This document shows positions 1 to 8,083 of a DNA stretch of 64,000 nt, one piece after another; position 1 is the stretch's first letter, and each line of letters begins with the position of its first letter. The position numbers were made by a program, and so were the translations under genes. The notes under the pieces were generated by a model that was not told the DNA's origin, made no database searches, and saw nothing but the letters and a program-made list of their open reading frames with translations. Origin of the DNA: Alloalcanivorax dieselolei B5 (GTDB lineage: Bacteria; Pseudomonadota; Gammaproteobacteria; Pseudomonadales; Alcanivoracaceae); contig NC_018691.1 of NCBI RefSeq assembly GCF_000300005.1, positions 3,410,001-3,474,000 on the forward strand, given 5' to 3'.

Positions 1-256
1 CGAAGAAACCGCACTCGAATTTCAGCACGTCCTTCGGTTTCAGCTGAATCATGGCGTCCACCATGGCCTGGGTGGCGTCTTCGCCCGGCGCTACCGTGAA
101 CACCCGGCCCTGGCCTTCCGGATCCGGCACTTCACCGCCCGGGTTCTCGCCACCCGGGTTCTCGCCACCAGAGTCCGAGCCGCCGGAACCACCGCAGCCC
201 GCCAGCACGCCCAGCAGCAAACACAATGACAGCCAACCGATTCCTCGCTCGCACAT
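1..256 (-). CDS. Lipoprotein, N-terminal part (parallel beta-helix family likely); cut by window edge
   Basis: The frame begins at an ATG at 256 on the minus strand and runs off the left end of the window, so only about 85 residues are visible. It opens with a lipoprotein signal: a hydrophobic stretch (WLSLCLLLGVLAGC) ending in a lipobox with Cys at about residue 21, followed by a flexible Gly/Ser/Glu/Asn/Pro linker with repeated GGENP units. The sequence then reads RVFTVAPGEDATQAMVDAM, which resembles the start of right-handed parallel beta-helix proteins in which a 'PGED/ATQ' segment precedes the first coil. The protein should be anchored in the outer membrane or the periplasmic face. The family call is an inference from the first 30 residues after the linker; the lipoprotein call is seen directly. 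Confidence 0.7.
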   Translation of the reverse strand, partial: MCERGIGWLSLCLLLGVLAGCGGSGGSDSGGENPGGENPGGEVPDPEGQGRVFTVAPGEDATQAMVDAMIQLKPKDVLKFECGFF

Positions 257-373
257 AAGCAGATCCCCTGAATATTGTTGTTCTGGACCCTTACCCCTCA
301 TTTTTATGTGGGCATTTGGTACGGTTGTACTACGTCAGCCGGTGCAGGAATGTAGTGATATTGTCAACGGAGG

Positions 374-1600
374 TTAAAGCGCGTCGGGGGGCTGGGCGGA
401 AAAGGGTTGTACCGGCCGCCAGTTGCCCTGGCCATCCAGGGTTTGCCGATACTCGAAACCAGACAGGATGCGCTCCGGCAAGTGGCTGGGAAATTCCTCG
501 AACAGCAGCCCGCGCCAGCCGCCACGCGGCACCCGCACGCTGTAGAGATAGTGGCCGCGCACCGGATCACCGGGGCGGCCCCGCCCGTGGGCGGAGAGCA
601 CCAGCCAATGCACCTGCGGAATCACCGCCAGCGCTTCACCGATCAAACGCACCCCAGTGGCGTGGGCATGCTCGCGGTGCAGACGCCGTCGGGCGCCATC
701 GGACAGCCAGGTCACCAGCACCCCGGCACCCTGCGGGTGCGGACGCAATTTGGTATAGGGAAACAGCGCCGGATCCGGCACATCCACTTCCAGAGTCAGG
801 CTGCGCAGATCGTCACTGAGCTGGAATGCCACCTGAGTCACCCGCGGCCAGGGCACCATGGACAGCCGATGGGCCAGCACGCCTTCCAGGGCCTCGCGCT
901 GCCCTTGCCGGGCCGCCTGATACAGCCGCCTGAGCCGCTCGAACTGGCCGGCATGCCGATGCAGGCGCTGCAACCAGGCCAGCCGCACCTGCCGTTGCTG
1001 TTCCTGCCACTGCCGCCGCCGGCTTGCCAGACAAGCCCGCCGGCGCGCCGACCAGGCCGCCAGGAACCGCTCCCAGAGCCCGGCCCGGAACGGCAACGTG
1101 GCCGGCTCCGGCTCCTCCGGCGCCATTGGAGAAAGCAGCGGCTGCTCCCCGGGGACAGGGGTGCAATGGTGCAAGGTCACCAACCCTTCCAGCCGTTGCT
1201 GGTGTTGCTGGATTTGCTCATCCACCGACTGACGAACCCCGTCCGGGTCCACCCGTAACAGCAACATCAGCGCCTGAGGGTCCAACGGGCGCTGCTCCCG
1301 GTCCAGCACCTGGATGTTGCCGGTATGTTCGTTGACCAGCAGCGCCGCTACCCGCGACAAGATCTCCAGCTCGCCGTGGCGGAGCCCGCGCCGCACCAGG
1401 GAACGCCGGCTCAACACTGACTTGAGGCGATGGCCATAGCCCCGGTCGGGCACCAGCAAACCGCCTTCGCCGTGCAGGCCAAGACGGTGGGCAACCCGTT
1501 CCGTGGTCTCCGGTGATTCGGGCAGCCCGCTCCAGGCATAGGGCGACGGCGGCCCGAAACCGGGTTCCAGGACTAGGGTGTGGCGCAAACGCTGGGCCAT
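374..1600 (-). CDS. Conserved-looking protein of unknown function (408 aa)
   Basis: I do not recognise the family. The frame is open back to 1858, but the upstream part reads as low-quality sequence, and the ATG at 1600 (MAQRLRHTLVLE) is preceded by AGAGG at a suitable distance, so I place the start there. The protein has no signal peptide or membrane segment. Residues of about 180-300 are rich in Arg, Gln and Leu and look like a helical or coiled-coil region (RRRQWQEQQRQVRLAWLQRL). The C-terminal third reads as alternating strands and helices with motifs such as VTWLSDGARRRLH and HWLVLSAHGRGR. It lies divergent to the WYL regulator at 2058, with about 460 bases between them, so it could share its control. 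Function unknown. Confidence 0.6.
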   Translation of the reverse strand: MAQRLRHTLVLEPGFGPPSPYAWSGLPESPETTERVAHRLGLHGEGGLLVPDRGYGHRLKSVLSRRSLVRRGLRHGELEILSRVAALLVNEHTGNIQVLDREQRPLDPQALMLLLRVDPDGVRQSVDEQIQQHQQRLEGLVTLHHCTPVPGEQPLLSPMAPEEPEPATLPFRAGLWERFLAAWSARRRACLASRRRQWQEQQRQVRLAWLQRLHRHAGQFERLRRLYQAARQGQREALEGVLAHRLSMVPWPRVTQVAFQLSDDLRSLTLEVDVPDPALFPYTKLRPHPQGAGVLVTWLSDGARRRLHREHAHATGVRLIGEALAVIPQVHWLVLSAHGRGRPGDPVRGHYLYSVRVPRGGWRGLLFEEFPSHLPERILSGFEYRQTLDGQGNWRPVQPFSAQPPDAL

Positions 1601-1998
1601 GGCATTACCTCTGGGCGACGATGGACATGGCCGACGCCATGCCACAACCACGAAAGGTAATGCCCGCCCCCCGGACACGCCGGGCGCACCCCGGCCTGGG
1701 CAGGTCGTCCGCCAGAGGCGGATGGTCTGAAGGTTCCCCCAATCACCGGTCACCGGCCACACCGATGAACCCGAAGCAAAGATCCCCATCTCGCCCACCC
1801 CTATCCATCCCCATAGGATAGTTACCCCAGCGACACAGCCCGAAGGCGGCGCGGACATTCCTTTCTTTATTCGATCTCAGAGCCTACTCAGGGTCTTTTT
1901 CCTGACCTGGCGGCACAGGGAGCTGGACAACAATGGCAATGGCAAAATTCGTGACCTGCTCCTGAGCCCCCGCCGGCAAGGAGACCATAATATGTATT

Positions 1999-2045
1999 CA
2001 GTGTGGTCATACCAACACTGACTACATGAACACGTCGTTTTTTGG
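1999..2045. promoter_or_regulatory. Putative operator upstream of WYL regulator 1
   Basis: The 460-base gap 1601-2057 holds no convincing gene. Near its right end lies an imperfect inverted repeat (CAGTGT at 1999-2004 with ACACTG at 2015-2020, inner GGT/ACC). It is followed by a second one built around ACATGAACACGT (2023-2034). Bases 2006-2045 match bases 44923-44962, upstream of the second WYL regulator, at 36 of 40 positions, while the sequence outside that block is not obviously alike. Conservation of a non-coding block in front of two paralogous regulators points to an autoregulatory operator. Binding by the WYL protein is an inference. Confidence 0.55.
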
Positions 2046-2057
2046 AGCCCATGGGAA

Positions 2058-2945
2058 ATGTCCCGTTCCCCCCGCAAAAGCGCCGGCGACTGGCCGTTAC
2101 GCTGGGATTTGCTGCTGCGTTACCGTTTGATCGAGATCATCGCACTCTGGGAGGGCCGTCTCACCACCAATCACCTGATGCGCGCCTTCGGCATCGGCCG
2201 CCAGCAGGCCAGCAAGGACATCAACCTGTACCTGAAGCAGTATGCACCGGGCAATCTGGTCTACGACCGCTCCCTCAAGGGCTACCGGCCCGGCCCCGGG
2301 TTCACCCCGCGCTTTACCCTGGGGGCCGCCGACGAGTATTTGCAAATGGTACGGACCCGTGAGGATCTGGCCTGCTCCTTCGAGCAATTGGCAGTCAGGG
2401 AATTGAATATCGACGTGCTGCCGGTGCCGAACCGGGGGCTCCGCCCGGAGGTGCTGCGGGCGCTGATTCAGGCCTGCCGGGAGCGGCTGCGGCTGGAAAT
2501 CGACTACGCCTCGCTGGCTCATCCCGAGCCGGAGCCCCGGGTAATCCAACCTCATACCGTGGTGTTCTCGGGCTATCGCTGGCACGTTCGCGGTTGGTGT
2601 GAGAAAAACCACGACTATCGCGATTTCGTACTGAGCCGCATCGGCGACGGCGCCAGACAGCTCACCCCGGCCGATCGGGACGCACGGCAGGATCGGGCCT
2701 GGCAGAAGGTGATCACCGTGCGGCTGGCAGCGGATCCCCGTCTTGATCAAGCGCAGCAAGCGCTGATCGCCGCGGATTACGGCATGGATAACGGTGAACT
2801 GGCCCTGCCCACCCGGGCGGCGCTGGTCGGCTACCTGCTACAGTGGCTGCGATTGGAGCCAACGTGCCCCCGCCCGCCGGAGGCGCAACAGATCGTGCTT
2901 CTGAATCGGGATGAATGCCGGCCCTGGCTGATCGGCGACAACTGA
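2058..2945 (+). CDS. WYL-domain transcriptional regulator (BrxR/CapW-like), copy 1
   Basis: This 295-residue protein has an N-terminal winged-helix segment (about residues 15-60, LTTNHLMRAFGIGRQQASKD). A WYL-type sensor domain follows at about residues 135-200 (LEIDYASL, RVIQPHTVVFSGYRWHVRGW and DFVLSRI), and then a C-terminal extension. Proteins of this kind often sit at the head of phage-defence loci and repress them until a nucleic-acid or nucleotide ligand is sensed. It is a clear paralogue of the protein at 45002, with long identical stretches in the DNA-binding half. Here it precedes only an SMI1 fragment and an unknown gene, so whatever defence genes it once controlled are not visible. 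Start ATG 2058 is chosen by homology to the second copy. Confidence 0.85.
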   Translation: MSRSPRKSAGDWPLRWDLLLRYRLIEIIALWEGRLTTNHLMRAFGIGRQQASKDINLYLKQYAPGNLVYDRSLKGYRPGPGFTPRFTLGAADEYLQMVRTREDLACSFEQLAVRELNIDVLPVPNRGLRPEVLRALIQACRERLRLEIDYASLAHPEPEPRVIQPHTVVFSGYRWHVRGWCEKNHDYRDFVLSRIGDGARQLTPADRDARQDRAWQKVITVRLAADPRLDQAQQALIAADYGMDNGELALPTRAALVGYLLQWLRLEPTCPRPPEAQQIVLLNRDECRPWLIGDN

Positions 2946-2957
2946 ACGGTATCGACC

Positions 2958-3152
2958 ATGCTGAACAGAACGGACCTGAAACAACACTACCGGCTGGAAT
3001 CGCCGGCCTCGCCGGAAGCCCTTGCCCGGGCCGAAACCGTGCTGGGCCGGCCGCTGCATCCGGACTATGCGGTCTTTCTCCGGCTTAGTGACGGCTTGTA
3101 CACCGGCGGCAACCTGGTGCTGCTGGACGCGTGGGAGATGCCTCTTGTCTGA
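2958..3152 (+). pseudogene. SMI1/KNR4-like fragment (64 aa)
   Basis: The frame starts 12 bases after the WYL gene and encodes 64 residues ending in LLDAWEMPLV then stop. The segment SPEALARAETVLGRPLHPDYAVFLRLSDG followed by LLDAWEMP is typical of the first half of an SMI1/KNR4 domain, in which ligand-binding or immunity proteins normally run to about 130-150 residues. The second half is missing and no continuation is visible in the other frames, so this looks like a truncated gene. It may still be translated, because the next gene appears to be coupled to its end. SMI1 proteins often act as immunity or antitoxin partners; no toxin is visible next to it. Confidence 0.5.
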
Positions 3153-3714
3153 TCCTGACTTGTCCTTGGTACTGGAGCCGGTCCGGCTCCCCTTTTCGGA
3201 GCGGCTGTTCTCCGCCGCCCACCGGGAAGCCCTGCCCGACGGCACGGAGGCCCTCACCGATCTGGACCGGGCCATGCTGCTGGAGAACTCGCAGGAGTTA
3301 CCGCCGGAGTACCGTATCTGGCAGGACGTGCAGGCCAATGCGGTTTCCCCTTTCTATTGCACCGACGCCTACGCCACCATTAGCACGGATATTGAGGAAG
3401 CCGTCGCCCCATTCTGGGAACAGTGGGAGCCGATCCGGATGACACTGGTCAAACGCCGTCTCAGGAAAACCCAGACCGAGTTCGAAAACTTCGTCAACAC
3501 CCTGCTCTACGATGCCGTGGAACAACTCAAGCAGGTGTCGGCGGCACGGCATTGCCTGAGCCCGGACGGCGAACCGGTGCTTGAAGCGCTGTTCCGGGTC
3601 TACCATGCGGGCTTTTACCCCTGCGGCTGGCGCCGGGACAACAACATCGTCTGCTTCGACCCTTCTGTTCTGGAGGGGCATTGGATTGGCTGCCTGCTCG
3701 ACTACCCGACCTGA
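3145..3714 (+). CDS. Protein of unknown function (189 aa), translationally coupled
   Basis: No family recognised. The frame is open from 3022, but the upstream portion overlaps the SMI1 fragment out of frame. A TTG at 3145 (M-SDPDLSLVLEP) overlaps the previous stop by 8 bases and has GGGAG seven bases upstream, so I take it as the start; TTG starts are uncommon, and this one is the least certain point. The protein is soluble and acidic, with a charged helical middle (RRLRKTQTEFENFVNTLLYD) and a Trp/Cys/Phe-rich C-terminus (YPCGWRRDNNIVCFD). It ends the short WYL-SMI1 operon. It could be a partner of the truncated SMI1 protein, but this is only an inference from position. Confidence 0.5.
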   Translation: MSDPDLSLVLEPVRLPFSERLFSAAHREALPDGTEALTDLDRAMLLENSQELPPEYRIWQDVQANAVSPFYCTDAYATISTDIEEAVAPFWEQWEPIRMTLVKRRLRKTQTEFENFVNTLLYDAVEQLKQVSAARHCLSPDGEPVLEALFRVYHAGFYPCGWRRDNNIVCFDPSVLEGHWIGCLLDYPT

Positions 3715-3769
3715 GCAGCTGCCCCGGGGGATCGGGCCACCGGCAGCCCGTGCAAATCCGCATGGAGGG

Positions 3770-5149
3770 TCAGCCAGCCGCTCCCGCCATGGCCGCAAAA
3801 AGGGAGTCGTATCCGGACTGTTGGTCAAGCTTCGAGACAAAGTCCAGCACACTTTCTTGCGCCCCTTCGCTCAGGTGCGGCGTGGCCATCTTGTGGAACT
3901 TCGCTTCAAACTGGACCTGCGTCATCGGCGTTTCAACGGAGCCCGGACCGCTGATCACCTCACTGATCAGACTCTCACCGGATTTCAACGTCACCTTGAC
4001 CCGGTTGGCCAAGTGCTTCGGGAAAAGTGCCGTCAGCTCCGGATCAACAACAACGGTGGTCTTGTCCATAAGCGCGATCGCAACCGGATCGGTGATGTTC
4101 TCCGGAGAATAAGACTCAATGGATATGTCCCCGTCGATCAGTGCCCGGGCCACGTTGTAGGGCAAACTGTGGTCGGCGGTCTCCCGCGTTCGCGGTCGCC
4201 ATTTGTCAGCGCCATCCGCCAATACACGCTTGTTGAACGCGGAGGTCTCGATTCGTATCGACTGGATATCAGACACCTCCCCGATCCGGTTACGCAATTC
4301 GATTCCCGCCCACACCGCCGTGTGCAGTTCCCCGTTGGTGGGAAACGTCTTTGTCAGAGAGCGTCGGATGGCAAGGTCTCCGCCAGCCACCGACCCGAAA
4401 TCCGCCGGATCGAGAAAGAACTCCCCCGTGACCTGGTTCTGGAACCCCATTCTTCCCTCGAAGATCGGCGCAGGGCCGGTCATGCCGTGCCGGGCCAGCT
4501 GTGCGGAGAAAAGAGCATTACGCGCGGCATTTGCCGCGGAGCAGCCCTTCCAGTCCGACAAAGTGCCGGAACGCACCTGCCGCATCGCCAAATGACCGCT
4601 CAGCGAAATATTGATCGCCTGCTCGATTTGCGCCTCACTGAGCTTCATCAGCTTGGCGGCCGCCACCACCGCCGAGATGTTGACGTAATTCACATGATCC
4701 CAGCCCTGCTTGTTCAGGCTGGCGGCATCCTGAAACCGCATCTGAATCTCGTACGCCAACACAATGGCGGCGATCAACTCATCCCCACCGGCGTTTTCGG
4801 CCTGGGCAATGGCCAGACAAGCGGGGATGTTGTCACTGGGGTGCCCCGGCTCGAGCCCCATGTAGCCATCGTTATAATCCAGAAAGCGCACCATCACGCC
4901 GTTGGCGAAGGCGGCGCATTCAGGTGTTGTTTTCAAAGTCGTGCCAAAGATACTCGCGGCACCACCGGGAATCGACGAAGCGTAAGCGACGCTGGCCTTG
5001 ACCGGCGCGGCGCCGTACGCGCCCAATATGCACGCGAGGCTATCCAGGAAGCGATTGCGCACAATCGTCTTCAGATCATCAGGCATCCCATCGACCGGAA
5101 ATTCGTACGCGTACTTCGCGATGCTCCTGGCGATTGTCATAGCAGCCAT
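3770..5149 (-). CDS. MmgE/PrpD family protein (2-methylcitrate dehydratase-like)
   Basis: The 459-residue product matches the MmgE/PrpD fold throughout: RNRFLDSLACILGAYGA near the N-terminus, AAFANGVMVRFLDYND and GHPSDNIPACLAIAQ around residues 75-110, and LSGHLAMRQVRSGTLSDWKG near the middle. Known members are iron-independent 2-methylcitrate dehydratase, cis-aconitate decarboxylase and iminodisuccinate epimerase, so the family acts on tri- or dicarboxylic acids without a cofactor. It is the last gene of a leftward train that starts with a citrate-type transporter. This supports a role in breaking down an organic acid, but the exact substrate cannot be read from sequence. The start at 5149 has GGGAGAG just upstream. 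Confidence 0.85.
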   Translation of the reverse strand: MAAMTIARSIAKYAYEFPVDGMPDDLKTIVRNRFLDSLACILGAYGAAPVKASVAYASSIPGGAASIFGTTLKTTPECAAFANGVMVRFLDYNDGYMGLEPGHPSDNIPACLAIAQAENAGGDELIAAIVLAYEIQMRFQDAASLNKQGWDHVNYVNISAVVAAAKLMKLSEAQIEQAINISLSGHLAMRQVRSGTLSDWKGCSAANAARNALFSAQLARHGMTGPAPIFEGRMGFQNQVTGEFFLDPADFGSVAGGDLAIRRSLTKTFPTNGELHTAVWAGIELRNRIGEVSDIQSIRIETSAFNKRVLADGADKWRPRTRETADHSLPYNVARALIDGDISIESYSPENITDPVAIALMDKTTVVVDPELTALFPKHLANRVKVTLKSGESLISEVISGPGSVETPMTQVQFEAKFHKMATPHLSEGAQESVLDFVSKLDQQSGYDSLFAAMAGAAG

Positions 5150-5203
5150 CCTGCTCTCCCAAATACCGATAAAAATTCAGTGGGCCAGGATCACCCACCC
5201 TTG

Positions 5204-6174
5204 TCACAAATCCAGACTGGCGCTGATCCAGCTCAAGTAAGCCAAGTAGATGACCAGTAAAGCGGCGCCAGCCAGACGGGTCAGGCGAAATCCGGTTGCG
5301 CACCCGGCCATGGCATGGAACTGAAGAATCAGCACCAACACGAACATCACCAGCCAATCCCGGGACAACAGCCACGGCTCAAAGTGAAATGGAGTGATCA
5401 CGCCGGCCAGCCCCGTCACCGCCAACGTATTGAAAAGGCCCGAGCCGACGATATTGCCCAGGGCAAGGTCGTGATGTCCTTTACGCACCGCCGCGATAAC
5501 GCTGGCAAGCTCCGGAAGAGACACGTCCCCAGTGCGACCACCGTGAGCCCGATGATCAACTCGCTGATCCCCAGCGACAGCGCAATCTCAACCGCCCCCC
5601 AAACCAGCAGTTTGGACGATGCCAGTAGCAACATCAGACTGATCGACAGCCAGGCCAGCGCGGCGGTGACTGTCATGGTCCCGGCAGCCTCCTCGTCCAT
5701 CGACGCGGCCAGAGCCGTGTCCTGGCCGGCAACGCTTTTCCTGATCGACCAGCCCAACAGAACGGCAAAGGCGAGCAACAGGACGAGTGAATCCAGACGG
5801 CTCAGATAACCGTTAAACAGCAAGGCACCGGCCAGCACGGTGACGCCAACCAGAACCGACAATTCATCTCGAACTACTGGCGATCGCGTATGAACAGGCT
5901 GTATCAGCGCGGCCATACCCAGCACCAGAGCGATATTGGCTATGTTCGAGCCCAAAGCGTTCCCCAGCGCCAGTTCGGGGCTGCCTTCCAGCGCCGCGAT
6001 GGCGGAGACCACCAGTTCGGGAGCGGAGGTACCAAAGCCAACAATGATGATCCCGATAAACAAAGGGGGAACACCGAAGCGACGTGCGCTGACGGACGCG
6101 CTGTCGATAAAACAATCCGCGCTCCACACCAGTACTATCAAACCGGAAAGAAGAGCCAGCCATGGAAAGAGCAT
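5204..6174 (-). pseudogene. Na+/Ca2+ exchanger (CaCA/YrbG type) split by a frameshift
   Basis: Two overlapping frames together make one inner-membrane cation/calcium exchanger of about 320 residues, the usual length of YrbG-type proteins. The upstream frame (from 6174) carries the first alpha repeat, GFGTSAPELVVS and ALGNALGSNIANIALVLG, and reaches VVALGT of the second repeat. The downstream frame (ending 5204) continues with SLPELASVIAAV and ALGNIVGSGLFNTLAV. At 5521-5525 a GTGT run (minus strand) appears to have gained one GT: deleting two bases restores the family motif ALGTSLPEL exactly. As it stands the first frame ends in an unrelated tail, so the exchanger should be non-functional unless translation slips. 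It sits in the middle of the organic-acid gene train. Confidence 0.8.
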
Positions 6175-6282
6175 AGAACCGCAACCCTAGATCCAAGTTA
6201 ACATGGAGGTTGGTGTCAGCCCCTTGGGGAGCAGCGCGGAAGTCCTGATGCATGGCTTCCGCGCTTAAACACCTGGTTCGAA

Positions 6283-6591
6283 CTAACTGACTGGGACCTT
6301 CAGTAGCCGGACATACTGCTGGCCGGCGTGCATATCACGCTCAACCATTCCACCTTGAGACGTTGGCCTGGGGTAGGAGATTTTGATCATACTGAGTTGC
6401 GGGACCGGTATACGCTTCACATACGCCGGATCCGCGCCGTACAGCCGGGCGAACTCCTCGACGGAGAGCGCCGGACTCTCGTGATAGCGATCAAAGTTCT
6501 CGCGGCTGTCGAAGAAGATATCGAAGGTAATCCAGAATGGCCCCGCCTGTTTCGACCTGATATAACGACACACTTCGCCTAGCTTAGGCAT
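6283..6591 (-). CDS. DUF4387 (AtuA-like ferredoxin-fold) protein
   Basis: This 102-residue protein reads MPKLGEVCRYIRSKQAGPFW then DIFFDSRENFDRY, matching DUF4387, a small domain nearly always found next to or fused with AtuA/DUF1446 proteins. The ATG at 6591 overlaps the end of the AtuA-like gene by 8 bases and follows AGAAGGA, so it is preferred over an upstream in-frame start at 6612. The coupling implies that the two products form a complex. Its biochemical role is not established as far as I know; the context suggests a subunit of an enzyme acting on an organic acid or its CoA ester. Confidence 0.8.
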   Translation of the reverse strand: MPKLGEVCRYIRSKQAGPFWITFDIFFDSRENFDRYHESPALSVEEFARLYGADPAYVKRIPVPQLSMIKISYPRPTSQGGMVERDMHAGQQYVRLLKVPVS

Positions 6592-7999
6592 ATTCCTTCT
6601 CCTTACTGCCATTCTCTTGGGAAAGATCCAACCACTCAGTCGTCACCAGCTCAAACGGGTCATCCAGCCGCACGACGTGATTCAGCTTGAACTCGTAGAT
6701 CCGGCCGCGCGGTATATCCGCCGGAGAAAAAGCGAAACCATATGACGGCAATTCTTCCCCCATGATGCTTGGATAATGGAAGAAATACGGATTGCAGGCG
6801 TGGGCGATGGTATTGGCCAACTCCTGGGTGGACGCTGTCGCGACAAACAACACACCCACTTCCGGCGGCGTGGCGGTTCCGGCCAGGGGCTTGACGCCGG
6901 TTACCGCGTTCCAGCCGTACATACGAAGGGAGATATGGAACTCCCCCAGTTCTTCCTCGGGAATACACTGACGGGTGCGCTCGTAGAGTGCCGCCAACAG
7001 ACGGTCATGAAAGCCATCAATGTCCGCCAGTACATCCGGATCCTGAATACCCACCAGCATAATGGTCTGGTACGGACCGGCCACGGCCCCTTCCAACTTC
7101 ATGGTGTAAGGTTTGGGTTCCCAGCGAGACCCGGTCACTCGAACCGTACGTTCGTTGAGAGACACGTACTCGGCCGCGGACACATCAAGAACGCCACCGG
7201 GTTCCGTCAGACGAAAGGGATCACTGTTTTCGTACAGCATATGTCCGGAAACACTGTTTGGCGTACACCGATTGCTGGGATCAAGCGGCTCGACCTCGAA
7301 GCCATTCGCATCGACGGAAAGCAGCACGCCTGACCCACCAGTGGCATTCTCTGCGCATTGCACGCCACATTCGGCAATTTTTCCGGCGTGCCATGAGGGC
7401 CCCCAGGGCGCGCCTTTCCAGATGGGAAAAGAGGCGATGACAGCGGTATCGGTAGCCCGGCCGGCCAGGATAATGTCCGCCCCGTCTTCCAGCGCGGCGA
7501 CGAAAGGCTCCACCCCCAAGGCCGCAACGATATGCTCGCAAGAGTCGATCGTCGCATCATCCAGATCCTTGGAAGGCGCGAGTGGAGTGATCCGCCCTTC
7601 GGCGTTCAGTCGCTTGATCGTCGCCTTGTCCTGCTCGCAATGGATCATCGCGATTCTGGGCGAAACAGCCAATTCCCGCGCAATCTCGAGAACGATATCG
7701 CGGGTCCAGGCCAGGTTGAGATCGCCGCCGGCCTGCCCGGAGGTGCCGACAATGATGGGCACGCCGCTGGTGGCCTGAGCTTTCATCATTATCTTTAAAT
7801 CGCGCTTTACCGCTCCACGATTATTCTTCGACTTCCCCAATGCCAGATAAGCCGCTCCGCTATCGGTCGATCCCGCGTCCGTTGCGATGGCTTGTCCTCC
7901 CAACATTAGTCCACGTGTCACTTCATCCTCACGCACTCCTGCTCCCAATGTCGGACAAGGTACGATAATTTTAATGGTCTCTTCTAAATCCTGTTTCAT
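6584..7999 (-). CDS. AtuA-like protein (DUF1446, acyclic terpene utilisation family)
   Basis: The product has 471 residues. DUF1446 features are clear: GLMLGGQAIATDAGSTDSG near the N-terminus, GTSGQAGGDLNLAW at about residue 85, ILAGRATDTAVIASFPIWKG near residue 180 and the conserved NATGGSG segment. AtuA belongs to the acyclic terpene (citronellol) catabolic cluster in Pseudomonas, but many homologues occur with DUF4387 in unrelated acid-degradation clusters, as here. The gene is translationally coupled to the DUF4387 gene and preceded by a hydroxyacid dehydrogenase. The reaction is unknown, and the 'terpene' label should not be taken as the substrate. GAGG precedes the ATG at 7999. Confidence 0.85.
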   Translation of the reverse strand: MKQDLEETIKIIVPCPTLGAGVREDEVTRGLMLGGQAIATDAGSTDSGAAYLALGKSKNNRGAVKRDLKIMMKAQATSGVPIIVGTSGQAGGDLNLAWTRDIVLEIARELAVSPRIAMIHCEQDKATIKRLNAEGRITPLAPSKDLDDATIDSCEHIVAALGVEPFVAALEDGADIILAGRATDTAVIASFPIWKGAPWGPSWHAGKIAECGVQCAENATGGSGVLLSVDANGFEVEPLDPSNRCTPNSVSGHMLYENSDPFRLTEPGGVLDVSAAEYVSLNERTVRVTGSRWEPKPYTMKLEGAVAGPYQTIMLVGIQDPDVLADIDGFHDRLLAALYERTRQCIPEEELGEFHISLRMYGWNAVTGVKPLAGTATPPEVGVLFVATASTQELANTIAHACNPYFFHYPSIMGEELPSYGFAFSPADIPRGRIYEFKLNHVVRLDDPFELVTTEWLDLSQENGSKEKEYA

Positions 8000-8083
8000 A
8001 AAAACGTCCTCTTCATCTCTTAATAAATTCCGACGCCCAAGAAGCCAAGCTCCTTAGGGACGTTCCACACATCCGTTGGCAGG

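Noticed and set aside
1601-1858. Upstream extension of the unknown gene to 1858
   Set aside because: The extra 86 residues are Trp/Gly/Arg-rich and unlike the rest; a good ribosome site precedes the ATG at 1600.
3581-5260. A 559-codon open frame on the plus strand opposite the MmgE/PrpD gene
   Set aside because: Its sequence is composition-driven (many Arg/His/Gly) with no family motifs, while the minus-strand frame is a clear MmgE/PrpD protein.
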